A stretch of DNA of 40,502 nucleotides from Akkermansia muciniphila (GCA_945860285.1 CAMAQB010000024.1:1-40502), one strand, 5' to 3'; numbered from the stretch's first letter, positions 27,325 to 37,683 are shown. Translations and numbers: made by a program. The notes: generated from the sequence alone by a model not told the origin.

Positions 27325-29124
27325 CTAGTCCCCTGTTTTCAGCACCTTGATGAAGGCCTCTTGGGGGATGTTGACCTTGCCGATGGCTTTCATCTTTTTC
27401 TTGCCCTCTTTCTGCTTCTCCAACAACTTCCGTTTGCGGGTGATGTCGCCGCCGTAGCATTTGGCGGTGACGTTTTTTCCCATGGAGGAAATGCTCTCGC
27501 GGGCGACGATTTTTCCGCCGACACAGGCCTGGATTGCGACAACAAAAAGCTGGTTCGGAATCACTTCCTTAAGCCGGCTGGCGAGGGCGCGACCGAAGGA
27601 CTCGGCTTTGTCGCGGTGCACGATGGTGCTGAAGGCCTCCACCGCTTCGCCGGCGATGAGCATGTCCATTTTCACCATCTTCGCCTCGCGGTAGCCGGAG
27701 TGCTCGTAGTCCATCGATCCATAACCACGAGTCATCGATTTAAGGCGATCATTGAAATCCACCAGAATCTCGGCGAGCGGCAGCAGGCTGGTCAGCATCA
27801 CCCGCGATTCATCGATGGTTTCGGTGTTGACGACCTCGCCGCGCTTCTCGAGGACCAAAGACATGATGTCGCCAATGTACTCGCCGGGCACCATCACGAA
27901 AACCTTGACGATCGGTTCGCGCACTTCCTTGATCATCTGTTGCTCGGGAAACATCGCCGGATTGTCAACGATCAACTCGGTGTTGTTGGTGAGGCTGACC
28001 TGATAGATCACCGATGGATAGGTGGAGATCACATCCATGTTGAACTCGCGGCGCAGGCGTTCCTGAATGATTTCCATGTGCAGCAGTCCGAGAAAACCGC
28101 AGCGGAAGCCGAAACCGAGTGCGGTGGAGGACTCATTCATGTAGGTGAATGCCGGATCGTTGATCTGCAGCTTGCCCATGGCCATTTTCAGGGCCTCATA
28201 GTCGGAGGTGTCGATCGGATAAATTCCGGCAAAAACCATGGGCTGGATTTCCTTATAGCCGGGAAGGGGGTCGCTGCAACCTCTGTTGGCATCGGTCACC
28301 GTGTCACCGATTTTCACCTCGGCGGCGGATTTCATGTTGGCAATGATGTAGCCGACATCACCGGCGACGAGTTGTTCGATCGCCTGCATTTTCGGGGTGA
28401 AAATGCCCACCTCCTTGACTTCGTAGTTGTTGTTGGTGGCGAACAGCTTGATTTTCTGGCCCCGTTTCACCGAACCGGAAAACACTCTAACGTACGAAAC
28501 GACGCCGCGATAGGTGTCATAGAGCGAGTCGAAAACCGAACAGCGCAGCAGTTTGTCGGGATTTTCTGTGGGAGGGGGAATGCGCTGCACGATGGCCTCG
28601 AGAATCTCCGTGATGCCGATGCCGTTTTTCGCCGACGCGGGTATCGCGTCTTCGGCGGGGATGGCGAGAATATCCTCCAGCTGTTTGCGGCATTTCGGAA
28701 CATCCGCCGCAGGCAGGTCGATCTTATTGAGGATGGGAATGATGGTGAGATTCTGCAACAGGGCCAGGTGCAGGTTGGCGACTGTTTGCGCTTCGACTCC
28801 CTGTGCGGCATCGACCATCAGCACGGCACCTTCACAGGCGGCAAGGGCCCGCGATACTTCGTAGGTGAAATCCACGTGGCCGGGAGTGTCGATCAGATTG
28901 AGCTTGTAGGTTTTGCCATCCTTTGCCTTGTAGGCCATCGTCACCGGATGCGATTTGATGGTAATGCCCTTTTCCCGTTCCAGATCCATAGAGTCCAGCA
29001 GTTGGTCCTGTTTTTCGCGATGGGTGATCGTATCGGTTGATTCCAACAGTCGGTCGGAGAGCGTGGTTTTCCCGTGGTCGATGTGGGCGATGATCGAGAA
29101 ATTTCTGGTGAATTCGATGGACAT
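27325..29124 (-). CDS. lepA: Elongation factor 4 (LepA), ribosome back-translocase GTPase
   Basis: 599 residues, the same length as E. coli LepA. It starts MSIEFTRNFSIIAHIDHGKTT (G1), followed by REKGITIKSHPVTM (switch I region), [16 protein letters not shown] (G3) and NKIDLPAADV (G4). The GTPase domain is followed by domains II, III and V and the LepA-specific C-terminal domain ending in the Lys-rich ITRKRKLLEKQKEGKKKMKAIG, whose basic tail contacts the ribosome. LepA acts on stalled ribosomes and in 30S maturation. All nucleotide-binding motifs are intact. It is the second gene of a minus-strand run starting with the TPR protein, 147 bases apart. Confidence 0.97.
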   Translation of the reverse strand: MSIEFTRNFSIIAHIDHGKTTLSDRLLESTDTITHREKQDQLLDSMDLEREKGITIKSHPVTMAYKAKDGKTYKLNLIDTPGHVDFTYEVSRALAACEGAVLMVDAAQGVEAQTVANLHLALLQNLTIIPILNKIDLPAADVPKCRKQLEDILAIPAEDAIPASAKNGIGITEILEAIVQRIPPPTENPDKLLRCSVFDSLYDTYRGVVSYVRVFSGSVKRGQKIKLFATNNNYEVKEVGIFTPKMQAIEQLVAGDVGYIIANMKSAAEVKIGDTVTDANRGCSDPLPGYKEIQPMVFAGIYPIDTSDYEALKMAMGKLQINDPAFTYMNESSTALGFGFRCGFLGLLHMEIIQERLRREFNMDVISTYPSVIYQVSLTNNTELIVDNPAMFPEQQMIKEVREPIVKVFVMVPGEYIGDIMSLVLEKRGEVVNTETIDESRVMLTSLLPLAEILVDFNDRLKSMTRGYGSMDYEHSGYREAKMVKMDMLIAGEAVEAFSTIVHRDKAESFGRALASRLKEVIPNQLFVVAIQACVGGKIVARESISSMGKNVTAKCYGGDITRKRKLLEKQKEGKKKMKAIGKVNIPQEAFIKVLKTGD

Positions 29125-29271
29125 GACTAAGCGGAGAGCAGCAAGGACGGAGCCTGCGCGGAGATAGAAAGCACGAAATGGCGCGCAGGTCTATCCCTCA
29201 ATTGCGAAAATGTCGGAAATCGACGAGGTGACGGGAGATGTGAACAAATCGTCCGCAAAAGGAAAGCGATT

Positions 29272-31881
29272 CTAGTCCTCCCAGACCATGTGTTCCAGGC
29301 TCAGCCTTCTGGCCCGTTCCGCGGCCTCCTTGGCACGAGGTGAGGGGAATGCTGAAAGTTTTTTCGCCAGGCCGATTGCCGATTCCCAGCGTGCGTTTTT
29401 TTCGAGCAGAGAAATGGCGTTGAATCCGCAGCGTTCGAAGTAGTCCCAATTGTTGGGGGCTTTGAGAAGGTGCGAGTCGATCACTTCATAATAGACCGAA
29501 AGCGCCTCGTCCGCCTTGTTGAGCTGTTCAAGGGTGAGACCTCTGAAGTAGCTGATCAGATGACGTTCCTCGCGGCTGATGCCGGGTGAGTCGAGCAGTT
29601 TTTGTTGCACTGCCATGGCGGAGTTGTATCGGCTTGGTTCCGAGCCACCCAGGGCATACAGGGCTTCCATCAACATGATCCCGGTGGGAATGCGCAATTC
29701 GGATTCGGGCGGCAATTTGTCGAACATGTCGGTCATTTCCTTGATTGCAATGACGAGATGGGCGGGCGATTTCGCATCGATCATGGTGCGGGCTTTCTCC
29801 AGAACGGCAAAGGGCGCGAGCGAAGTGGCGGACTGGATGACATTGTCAAAAAGCGTGATGGCGTCGGTCAGCGCCTGCGGGGTGCCGGTGCGTGCGGCGG
29901 CGCGGGCCGCGATCATCAAGGCCGGAGCTGCCATGCCGGGGTCCGTCTGCGCCAGTTTTTGCAGGGTGATTCTGGCATCGCTCAAGTCGCCGTTTTGATA
30001 GAGCGCGCCGCCCAGCAGCAGTGTGACTTTGTTGGCATCGGCGGAAGACGGGAAATTTTCCAGGAATTGCCGGCACAGGTTCACGGCTCCGGGCTGGTCA
30101 TTGGATGCAAGTGCGAACTGGATCCGCGCCACGAGGGTTTTTTCGGGGAACTGCTTTGATCCCTGCAATGTATCGAGTTGCGCCCTTGCCAGCGACAGCG
30201 CGGGTGGTTGTTGTTGCATGGCGCAGTAGGCCACCGCGAGTTGTGCTTCAGCGACCCGGTAGTGCGCTGGATTGTCGAGGATGAATCGATCAAGGACCGG
30301 CAACGCCGCCGCGGGGGAAGTCGACGCCATATAGAGCGCCTGTTCCAGTTGCAGGCTGGTCTTCAGGTCCGGTGCGGCTTTGGACAGCGACATCTGGAAT
30401 CCTTCCTCATCACTGTTGAGCAGTTGGGAAAGTCCGAGATCAAACATGGCCGACGTCTGGGCGGTGGAACTCAGCAGCTGTGTTGCTTTGTCAAAGTGGT
30501 GCGCCGCCTGTTGAAAATTTTTCTGCTGAAAAAAATCCGCTGCCAAAACAAGCAACGCTTCGATTTGCACGGATCCGCTGCTCTGTTGGGACAAGATGTT
30601 CTCCAGGATGTTTTGCGCCTTGTCGTTTTGTTTCTGCCGATAAAGCGATCGCGCATAAAAAAGCATGCCGTCAAGCGCCAGTGGGCTGTCGGGATGCTCC
30701 CATCGCAACCGAGTTATCAAATGGCGCTGCAGTTCCCTCGCTTCGGGCTCGGTGGCTCCCAATAGCGCTATGGCGCGCAGCATCAACGCGTGAGCGTGCA
30801 GTTGAGGGTGGTCGAACGACGGCAGAAACGGCATGTAATCGGCGGCCCCCGACGATGATTCGGGAAAGATGGCGGGATGTTTTCCCTGGGTATCGACGGA
30901 CCACTGTTCGAGCCTTTCCGAAATGAGGGTGTTCACAGGGTCCTGTCCGTTTTCCCTGCCCGAAACGAGAAATTCCAGCAAAGAAAAAGCCTCGGCAAGC
31001 AAAGGGGAGTCGGGCTGGTTCTGGATGAAGGAGAGCAGGGCATCGGTTGCCTCCGGTCTCTGATTAAGCGATGCCCGGGCCCGCGCGAGGCCGATGGCCG
31101 CCGGATGGAGAATCTCAGGGAGCTGGGTGCCTTCCTTTTGGTTTGTGGCGATGATTTCGGTGAAGGCGTCGGCTGCTTTTTGATAGAGCGTTTCGGCCAG
31201 CAGGATTTTCGCATGGAGGATCCGGGCCTCCAGCAGTGCTTTCCCCTTGAGGGATTTCAAATCGGGAAGTGCTTTTCTGGCTTCGGCGATTTTCCCCGTG
31301 TGCAACAACAGTGTGGTCTGGTCAATTTTCGCCCTCGAGGCATGTGGGGATTTCGTTAGTGTCAGCAGGTTGAGTCCGGCGATGGCATCGCGGTGGTTTC
31401 CCAACGCGGAGAGGAGTCGCGAGCGGGTCAATAGCGACTCGGCGAAATAGGGAGGGTTTTGAGTTGCCAGCAGACGTGTGAATAGATCGGCCGCCTCTCC
31501 AAACCGCCCTAGCGAGCTGAAGGCTTGCGCCTGCCAGAACATGGCCGCGGGCAGGTGGTGCATCTCCGGATTTTCCAGCACATTGAGCGCCTCCCGGGCC
31601 TGATTGGATCGCACGTGCGATTCGGCAAGAAGCAGGGTCAAACGTTGCACGTCCGCGGCACTCAAATTGGGTTGATCGAGCGCCGATTTGAAGCGCGCGG
31701 CCGCCACATCGGCAAGATGGGATGCGAGCGCGTTCATTCCCTGGCGTTCTTCTTCAGAGGATGATTTTGCAGTGGATTTCTGTTGTCCATGGCAGCTCAG
31801 GACCGCCGTGAGCCACAGCAGTGACCATAGAACGATGACAGAGGAGGTGCGGCGGAATGTTTTTGTGTCCAACGTTGGCAC
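29272..31881 (-). CDS. Exported TPR-repeat protein
   Basis: 869 residues from a GTG start (a TTG three codons later is the alternative). The N-terminal hydrophobic stretch VIVLWSLLWLTAVLSCHGQ is a signal peptide; the cysteine gives a poor lipobox (Leu at -2), so lipidation is uncertain. The rest is helical throughout, with repeated TPR-like pairs such as AMFWQAQAFSSLGRFGEAADLF, LLVLAADFFQQKNFQQAAHHF and LEKNARWESAIGLAKKLSAF. It resembles YbgF/BamD-type periplasmic scaffold proteins, but no enzyme domain is seen. Probably a protein-protein scaffold in the periplasm (inference). It lies upstream of lepA, divergent from lnt. Confidence 0.88.
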   Translation of the reverse strand: MPTLDTKTFRRTSSVIVLWSLLWLTAVLSCHGQQKSTAKSSSEEERQGMNALASHLADVAAARFKSALDQPNLSAADVQRLTLLLAESHVRSNQAREALNVLENPEMHHLPAAMFWQAQAFSSLGRFGEAADLFTRLLATQNPPYFAESLLTRSRLLSALGNHRDAIAGLNLLTLTKSPHASRAKIDQTTLLLHTGKIAEARKALPDLKSLKGKALLEARILHAKILLAETLYQKAADAFTEIIATNQKEGTQLPEILHPAAIGLARARASLNQRPEATDALLSFIQNQPDSPLLAEAFSLLEFLVSGRENGQDPVNTLISERLEQWSVDTQGKHPAIFPESSSGAADYMPFLPSFDHPQLHAHALMLRAIALLGATEPEARELQRHLITRLRWEHPDSPLALDGMLFYARSLYRQKQNDKAQNILENILSQQSSGSVQIEALLVLAADFFQQKNFQQAAHHFDKATQLLSSTAQTSAMFDLGLSQLLNSDEEGFQMSLSKAAPDLKTSLQLEQALYMASTSPAAALPVLDRFILDNPAHYRVAEAQLAVAYCAMQQQPPALSLARAQLDTLQGSKQFPEKTLVARIQFALASNDQPGAVNLCRQFLENFPSSADANKVTLLLGGALYQNGDLSDARITLQKLAQTDPGMAAPALMIAARAAARTGTPQALTDAITLFDNVIQSATSLAPFAVLEKARTMIDAKSPAHLVIAIKEMTDMFDKLPPESELRIPTGIMLMEALYALGGSEPSRYNSAMAVQQKLLDSPGISREERHLISYFRGLTLEQLNKADEALSVYYEVIDSHLLKAPNNWDYFERCGFNAISLLEKNARWESAIGLAKKLSAFPSPRAKEAAERARRLSLEHMVWED

Positions 31882-32024
31882 AACTCAGCGTAACACATAA
31901 CCTTGCGGTGGCAACCATTCATAATTCCGGATCGAAATCGTCCGAGTCGTCTGGTGAAATGACGGAATTTCCTTGGATGGCGGCGTTGTCCGGGCGTATG
32001 TTGCCGCGGATTGACGATTGATTG

Positions 32025-33746
32025 ATGAGACGCTTGCTGAAACTTCCGGCCGTCGTGTGTTCCGGGGCGGCGCTGAGCCTGGCCTATCCGGGGGCGAATT
32101 GGAGCGTTGTCGCCTGGCTCGCCTTGATGCCGCTGATGCTGGTGCTTTGGACCAACCAGGGCGCTGCGCGGAAACGCAAGGGGTTTCTAACAGGTTATCT
32201 CTACGGCTTTTCGTTTTTTGCCTTCAACCTATCATGGCTTTCCACGGTCAGTTGGCTGGGATTGGTCATACTGTCGGGCTATCTGGCGTTGTATCCCGCA
32301 CTCTGGGCGATGGTTTCCGCGCGCTGGATGAATCCATGGAGAAAACCGTGTGGCGGTGGCGTCTGGGCGAAGTCAGTGCATTCGCTGGGTTTCGCAATGA
32401 TGAACGCCGCGCTGTGGATCTTTCTGGAATGGCTGCGCGGCCGGGCGCTGACCGGCTTTGGTTGGAACGGCCTGGGTGTCGCGATGCATCAACAGCATGT
32501 CTTGATGCAAGGCGCCGACATTTTCGGGGTGGCCGGGCTTTCGGGTTTGATGGTTTTTGTGCAAGCCGTGGTGCTCCAGGTGACGGCGCGGATTCTGCGA
32601 GAGGAAAAACCGTTGAAACGCCGGGCCCATCCTGATCTGGCGCTCGCCGCCTTGTTGGTTTCAGCCACCTTTGCCTACGGTTTCTGGCGGATTTCGTCTT
32701 GCGGTGCCTGCGAGACTTTTCCTTTGAGAGTTCTGCTGGTTCAATTGAACATACCGCAGGAGGCCGCGCGGCAAACGATGTCGGCTGAAGACATTCACGC
32801 GGGTTTCGAAGAGGAGGTGGCCGCGGCGATGGATGAGGTGAAGGAACGCATCAGTGAAGCGCGGGAAAATCCCACGCCAACAGGCGGCGAGGGGGCCATT
32901 TTCTATCCCGACTGGCTCGTGCTTCCAGAGCAGGCTCTAACCGGTCGGTTGATGTCGGCCCCGGATGGCCTGCACGCGATGTGGCCGGAGAACGTATCGA
33001 CCGTGGAGGCGTTTCGTTCCGCTGGTGAATTCGACATCCTCACGGGCATGGGGGAACTGGAGGCAATCGCCACGGGGGAAATATTGAGCATCGCGGCGGA
33101 CCCGGAGGCATGGAATTCGCTTGTGGTTCTGCCCCGTGACGCATCATTGCAGTCCTACCGCAAAAAACATCTGGTGATGTTCGGCGAATACATTCCCTTG
33201 CTGGAGTCCTTGCCTTGGTTGAAAACGATTTATGAAAAACAGGCAGGCACGACTTTTGACGGTTCCTACTCGGCGGGAGTATCGCGTGATCCGCTGCCGA
33301 TGATCCTGCGCGGGCGGGCCTTGTCCATCATTCCTTCGATTTGTTTTGAAGATACCGTGCCCCGCGAACCACTGGTCTTTTTAAGGCCGGAAGCCCAGGT
33401 GATTGTCAACGTCACCAATGACGGATGGTTCAAGGAAAGCAGTGCCGCGGAACAACATTTCGCCAATGGCAAATTTCGTGCGATCGAATTGCGTCGTCCG
33501 ATGATCCGTTGCGCGAACAGCGGAGTCAGCGCCCTGATCGGCATCACCGGGCAAAGCCGGTCGCTCGTCAACGACCAGGGCAGCCATTTCACCAGAGGGC
33601 ATTTGTTTGGAACCCTGAAAATCCCCGAAAAGCCGCCCTGGTCGCCTTATCAAACATGGGGTGACATCCCCGTGATCATCGCCGGGCTTGTTTCATTGAT
33701 TGCGGCGCTGTGGTTGGATCGCAGACGGCAGCTTGTGGCCATTTGA
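32025..33746 (+). CDS. lnt: Apolipoprotein N-acyltransferase
   Basis: 573 residues from ATG 32025 (a TTG one codon earlier is possible). Six to eight membrane segments enclose a periplasmic nitrilase-like domain. The catalytic triad is present: E302 in LVLPEQALTG, K380 in YRKKHLVMFGEYIP and C440 in SICFED, equivalent to E267, K335 and C387 of E. coli. GWFKESSAAEQHFANGKFRAIELRRP is also typical. The enzyme adds the third acyl chain to lipoproteins at the periplasmic face of the inner membrane, the last step before Lol sorting. About 60 residues longer than E. coli Lnt, partly from a charged segment (EEEVAAAMDEVKERISEAR) before the catalytic Glu. Substrates encoded in this window include the OppA lipoprotein. 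Confidence 0.96.
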   Translation: MRRLLKLPAVVCSGAALSLAYPGANWSVVAWLALMPLMLVLWTNQGAARKRKGFLTGYLYGFSFFAFNLSWLSTVSWLGLVILSGYLALYPALWAMVSARWMNPWRKPCGGGVWAKSVHSLGFAMMNAALWIFLEWLRGRALTGFGWNGLGVAMHQQHVLMQGADIFGVAGLSGLMVFVQAVVLQVTARILREEKPLKRRAHPDLALAALLVSATFAYGFWRISSCGACETFPLRVLLVQLNIPQEAARQTMSAEDIHAGFEEEVAAAMDEVKERISEARENPTPTGGEGAIFYPDWLVLPEQALTGRLMSAPDGLHAMWPENVSTVEAFRSAGEFDILTGMGELEAIATGEILSIAADPEAWNSLVVLPRDASLQSYRKKHLVMFGEYIPLLESLPWLKTIYEKQAGTTFDGSYSAGVSRDPLPMILRGRALSIIPSICFEDTVPREPLVFLRPEAQVIVNVTNDGWFKESSAAEQHFANGKFRAIELRRPMIRCANSGVSALIGITGQSRSLVNDQGSHFTRGHLFGTLKIPEKPPWSPYQTWGDIPVIIAGLVSLIAALWLDRRRQLVAI

Positions 33747-34013
33747 ACAAAGCGACCGGCTTGATAACTGGCGAAAAAAAATACCGCTGTGCCGTTCAAG
33801 GAGCAAAGAGCCTCGTTCCTGTAAGCTCTCCAAATGTGGGGTCTAGCACGGAGCTTTGTCTTCCTGTGAAGGCATGACATTGCACCGCGTTTCGCGCCCC
33901 GGATATAACGCATCGGATCGGGCTTGCAACCTTTCGCGAACGCACACAGCAGTGATGTAAACCTAGATTGCCTGTTGATAAATAGCAACACGATTCCTGA
34001 AAAATATTCGGGC
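33747..34013. other. Intergenic space between convergent lnt and fusA
   Basis: No supportable gene. The right edge is the fusA terminator. I see no tRNA or repeat; a short AT-rich patch lies near 33960-34010. Confidence 0.5.
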
Positions 34014-34046
34014 AAAAAAAACGCGCTCCCATGGGAAGCGCGTTTC
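34014..34046 (-). terminator. Rho-independent terminator of fusA
   Basis: Read on the minus strand, CGCGCTTCCCATGGGAGCGCG forms a GC-rich hairpin followed by eight T. It lies 20-50 bases after the fusA stop codon, in the right orientation for that gene. Confidence 0.9.
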
Positions 34047-34067
34047 CTTGGTTGACCCTGGGCGGGC

Positions 34068-36158
34068 TTACTTGCGCAGCGCTTCTTCCCGGGCCTTCGC
34101 TTTGGCGATGACGTCATCGGAGACGTTGCGCGGGGTCGCGAAGTAGTGGCTGAACTCCATCGAGAACTGTCCGCGACCCGAAGTCATGGTTCGTAGGTCG
34201 CCGATGTAGCCGAACATCGCGCTCAGTGGAGCTTCGGCCTTGATGCGCACGCCGGTTGGACCGCTTTCCTGGCTCTTGATCATGCCGCGGCGACGGTTGA
34301 GGTCGCCGATGACATCACCGACATTCGCATCGGGCGTGAAGACATCGATTTTCATCACGGGCTCCAGAATTTGCGGACCCGCTTTGAGCATGGTTTGGCG
34401 ATAGGCTGCCTTGGCGGCGATTTCGAATGCCAGGGCCGAGGAGTCCACGGCGTGGAAACCACCGTCGACGAGTGTGACTTTGAAGTCGAGGCAGGGATAG
34501 CCCGCCAACGGACCTTTGTGGATCGAAGTCTTGAAACCTTTTTCCACAGCGGGAATGTATTCCTTGGGCACGTTGCCGCCGACCACTTTGGATTCGAAGA
34601 TGAAGCCATCGCCGGGCTCCAAAGGCTCGATGATGTAGCTGATTTTTGCGAATTGACCCGAACCACCGGATTGCTTTTTGTGGGTGTACTCGTCCTCGAT
34701 GCGTTTGGTGATCGTTTCACGATAGGCGACCTGTGGAGCACCGACGACTACTTCCACTTTGTGCGTGCGCTTCAGAATGTCGATCTTGATGTCGAGGTGA
34801 AGCTCGCCCATGCCTTTGAGAATCAGTTCGTTCGTTTCTTCATCGGTTTCCACGCGGAACGAAGGGTCTTCCTGGACCATCTTGCCAATCGCAGTTGCCA
34901 ATTTCTCGGCGTTCGCCTTGTCCTTGGCGGCCACGGCAATCGAGATCACGGGATCGGGGAACACCATCGGCTCGAGAGTTGCGGGCTTTTTCTCGTCGCA
35001 AAGGGTGTGGCCCGTTTGTACGTTTTTCATCCCCACGATGGCAATGATGTCACCGGCTTGCGCAGAGTCGATCTCTGTGCGGTCGTCGGCGTGCATCTCC
35101 ACCATGCGGCTGATGCGCTCGGTTTTTCCGGTAAAGGTGTTGAGGACGGTGTCGCCTTTTTTGATTTCACCAGAGTAGATCCGGGTGAAGGTCAGGGCGC
35201 CGAATTTGTCATCCATGATCTTGAAAGCCAGTCCGCGGAATGGTTTGGTGGGATCGACAATAGCGTATTCGCCAGTCGGATTGCCCTCGAGGTCCACTTC
35301 GGGTTGTGGCTTCACTTCGGTAGGGCAGGGGAGGTAGTCGATGACGGCATCGAGCACGTTTTGCACACCCTTGTTTTTGAAGGAAGATCCGCAATAGGTG
35401 GGGAAGAACGAAAGATTGATCGTGCCGAGACGAATGCACTTTTTGATCTCTTCAATCGTCGGCTCTTGTCCATCGAGGAAGCGCTCCATGATTTCGTCGT
35501 CTTGTTCGACGGCGGTTTCGATGAGGTCGGCGCGATATTCTTCGACTTTGTCAACGAGATCATCGGGAACCGGGCCGGTCACGTATTTTTCGGGCAGGCC
35601 GGATTCATCCCAGATGTAGGATTTTCTTTCGAGAAGATCGACAATGCCTTTGAAGCCCGTTTCTTCACCAATAGGCAGCACCATCACCAATGCCTTGGCG
35701 CCGAGGATGGTTTTCACTTGACTGACAACGCGATAGAAATCGGCTCCGACACGGTCCATTTTGTTGACGTAAATGACACGCGCAACTTCGGAATCGTTCG
35801 CGTAGCGCCAGTTGGTTTCCGATTGCGGTTCGACACCACCTGAGGCACAGAATACGCCGATGCCGCCATCGAGCACTTTCAACGAACGATATACTTCAAT
35901 CGTAAAGTCCACGTGACCCGGCGTGTCGATGATGTTGAAACGATAATCTCTCCAGAAGCAGGTGGTAGCGGCGGATTGAATCGTAATGCCGCGCTCTTGC
36001 TCTTGCACCATGAAGTCGGTCGTCGCCGCGCCATCGTGCACTTCACCGATTTTGTGAATTTTTCCGGTGAGTTTGAGAATCCGCTCGGTGGTGGTGGTCT
36101 TGCCAGCGTCCACGTGGGCGAAAATTCCGATGTTGCGATATTTGGTTAGGTCCTTCAT
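34068..36158 (-). CDS. fusA: Elongation factor G, second-type paralogue
   Basis: 696 residues from [28 protein letters not shown], chosen over an upstream in-frame Met because this is the normal EF-G start. GTPase motifs: G1 [10 protein letters not shown]2 [15 protein letters not shown]3 [21 protein letters not shown]4 NKMDRVG. Domains II to V follow, including the [15 protein letters not shown] segment and [46 protein letters not shown]. Overall it resembles the second EF-G found beside the str-operon copy in several bacteria (for example EF-G1B of pseudomonads) more than canonical FusA. No rpsL, rpsG or tuf is adjacent, which fits a paralogue. EF-G drives translocation and, with RRF, ribosome recycling. 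It ends at a strong terminator. Confidence 0.95.
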   Translation of the reverse strand: MKDLTKYRNIGIFAHVDAGKTTTTERILKLTGKIHKIGEVHDGAATTDFMVQEQERGITIQSAATTCFWRDYRFNIIDTPGHVDFTIEVYRSLKVLDGGIGVFCASGGVEPQSETNWRYANDSEVARVIYVNKMDRVGADFYRVVSQVKTILGAKALVMVLPIGEETGFKGIVDLLERKSYIWDESGLPEKYVTGPVPDDLVDKVEEYRADLIETAVEQDDEIMERFLDGQEPTIEEIKKCIRLGTINLSFFPTYCGSSFKNKGVQNVLDAVIDYLPCPTEVKPQPEVDLEGNPTGEYAIVDPTKPFRGLAFKIMDDKFGALTFTRIYSGEIKKGDTVLNTFTGKTERISRMVEMHADDRTEIDSAQAGDIIAIVGMKNVQTGHTLCDEKKPATLEPMVFPDPVISIAVAAKDKANAEKLATAIGKMVQEDPSFRVETDEETNELILKGMGELHLDIKIDILKRTHKVEVVVGAPQVAYRETITKRIEDEYTHKKQSGGSGQFAKISYIIEPLEPGDGFIFESKVVGGNVPKEYIPAVEKGFKTSIHKGPLAGYPCLDFKVTLVDGGFHAVDSSALAFEIAAKAAYRQTMLKAGPQILEPVMKIDVFTPDANVGDVIGDLNRRRGMIKSQESGPTGVRIKAEAPLSAMFGYIGDLRTMTSGRGQFSMEFSHYFATPRNVSDDVIAKAKAREEALRK

Positions 36159-36382
36159 GAAGATGGGTATGTCAGATGTTTTGAGCAGCGCGACCGTGCG
36201 CGGGCGCATGTTCAGCGTATTTCTTTGCAATGATCAACAGAAATCAGACACTATTTCCGGAATCAAGAGGCCGTTCCCAATAGTCGTGCGAACCTCATTG
36301 GTCCAAGGTTTTTTTCCAAATGCTGAAAAAAGTGCATTATTATATTGACGCTCGTTCGATTAAATGCTGTTTTTCCAGCACC

Positions 36383-37276
36383 ATGAATTTGACATCATAC
36401 ATCGTGACGGAACTGGGCAGGCAAATCGGAAAATATGGCTGGGCCGCATGCGGGCTGGCAGGGGCATTGTATCTTTCGTCCTGTGCCACGGGGCCAATCA
36501 GCAGTGGACCTTATAAAAACGAAACTGGTTCAGCAGAGAGCCTGTCGAAACCCAAAGCGGCGGAAAACGCCCGATCCGATGGGCAAGCGGCCAATAGCAC
36601 TTCCGCCGATCCCTTCGCTAAGCCCACCAAGGAGCGACCCGGTCTGGCGACGGCATGGGGGGATTCGGTGAACTCTCCGATGACGGAAATGCGCTTCAGT
36701 CGCGCCAGTTCCGAACCGGCGGGTGTCGATGCCATTTTTTACAACAATCGCGAAGGATTGGAGGCCATGGGGGCTATGGGCACGCGAGTGGAGGGAATGC
36801 AGCAGGCAGCGGGAGGGATCGTTGAATGGGGCGTGAAAGGCGGCATTGGTTTGCTTCCGGCCTACAAGTCGTGGTCCTCGGGAGGATATCGACGTTTCGT
36901 GCAGGGTTCGAATGGCTCGACCTACAGCATCGTGATCAAAAACCGCTGCAAATGCCGCGTGCAGGTGGTTCTGAGCGTCGATGGACTCGATGTGATTGAC
37001 GGCAAGCCCGCCAGCAAAAAGCGTCCGGGTTATGTCATCGAATCCGGAAAAACAATGGAAGTGCGGGGTTTTCGCACCAGCTACAGCACGGTGGCGGCAT
37101 TCAAATTCAGCAGCGTTTCGCAGTCGTATGCGAATCTGCGTCATGGCGACACCCGGAATGTCGGCGTGATCGGCCTGGCGGTCTACACCGAGAAAGGTGC
37201 CGACCCATGGACGTGGATGCCCGCTGAAATGCAGAAGCGCGAGACCGCCAACCCATTCGCCACCCAGCCCCAGTGA
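36383..37276 (+). CDS. Lipoprotein of unknown function
   Basis: 297 residues from MNLTSYIVTELGRQIG, chosen because the following hydrophobic run ends in a lipobox (LYLSSCATG, Cys near residue 33). A low-complexity linker rich in Ser, Pro, Lys and Ala (about 40-90) leads to a C-terminal domain with YSIVIKNRCKCRVQVVLSVDGLDVIDGKPAS, a strand-rich pattern found in uncharacterised proteins of several phyla, and RNVGVIGLAVYTEKG. Divergent from fusA with about 225 bases between start codons. Likely tethered to a membrane after Lnt processing. No enzyme motif is seen. Confidence 0.82.
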   Translation: MNLTSYIVTELGRQIGKYGWAACGLAGALYLSSCATGPISSGPYKNETGSAESLSKPKAAENARSDGQAANSTSADPFAKPTKERPGLATAWGDSVNSPMTEMRFSRASSEPAGVDAIFYNNREGLEAMGAMGTRVEGMQQAAGGIVEWGVKGGIGLLPAYKSWSSGGYRRFVQGSNGSTYSIVIKNRCKCRVQVVLSVDGLDVIDGKPASKKRPGYVIESGKTMEVRGFRTSYSTVAAFKFSSVSQSYANLRHGDTRNVGVIGLAVYTEKGADPWTWMPAEMQKRETANPFATQPQ

Positions 37277-37320
37277 GGTGCCTGTGGTTTTGACTTGCTC
37301 AGGTGGGCCAGTCTTCCTTG

Positions 37321-37351
37321 ACCGCTGATGCCCCTGAAAACCGCTGATGCC
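37321..37351. repeat. Two direct copies of ACCGCTGATGCC
   Basis: Identical 12-base copies at 37321-37332 and 37340-37351, start-to-start 19 bases. CGCTGATG-type words recur in intergenic regions of Verrucomicrobia and Planctomycetes (recalled, not checked), so this may be a degenerate member of such a repeat family. Confidence 0.55.
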
Positions 37352-37669
37352 AAAGATTGGTTCGTTTTTTCAGAGGTTTCAGCGGCTCCCGGTCTTGTCA
37401 GTGGTTCTCTTCGCAAGCTCAATGGAATTTTTCATGCCTATCTTCATCCTCTTAACGAAACTCAGCCAAAAAAACGGGATGTTCACCGGCGGCGGGCACG
37501 ACAGATCCTCCCCATGCTCGTGAGCGGGCCAGGTGAGCGTCACAGTTTGAAAGCCACCTGCGGAGGCTTCGCTGCTCACTGTTCAATTACCCTATCAACT
37601 CATCTTTGCGGGTGAGGCGGTTCAAGTCTCTTTTTCCTTCCTATCCCGCTTGGTTCTTGATAGCGTCAG

Positions 37670-37683
37670 CAAGTGTACACTTG
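37670..37683. promoter_or_regulatory. Perfect 14-bp palindrome before hsdR (candidate operator)
   Basis: CAAGTGTACACTTG is self-complementary over all 14 bases and ends 36 bases before the hsdR ATG at 37720. Its position and symmetry suit a dimeric repressor or controller protein, but no regulator gene is present in the window. Also possible by chance. Confidence 0.45.

Noticed and set aside
27205-29040. Long open frame (611 codons) antisense to lepA
   Set aside because: Its His/Asp/Gly-rich translation is the usual shadow of a GC-rich gene; LepA is full length on the other strand.
34371-35843. Long open frame (490 codons) antisense to fusA
   Set aside because: Same reason: no domain, Phe/Asp/Gly/Val-rich shadow composition, and EF-G is unambiguous.
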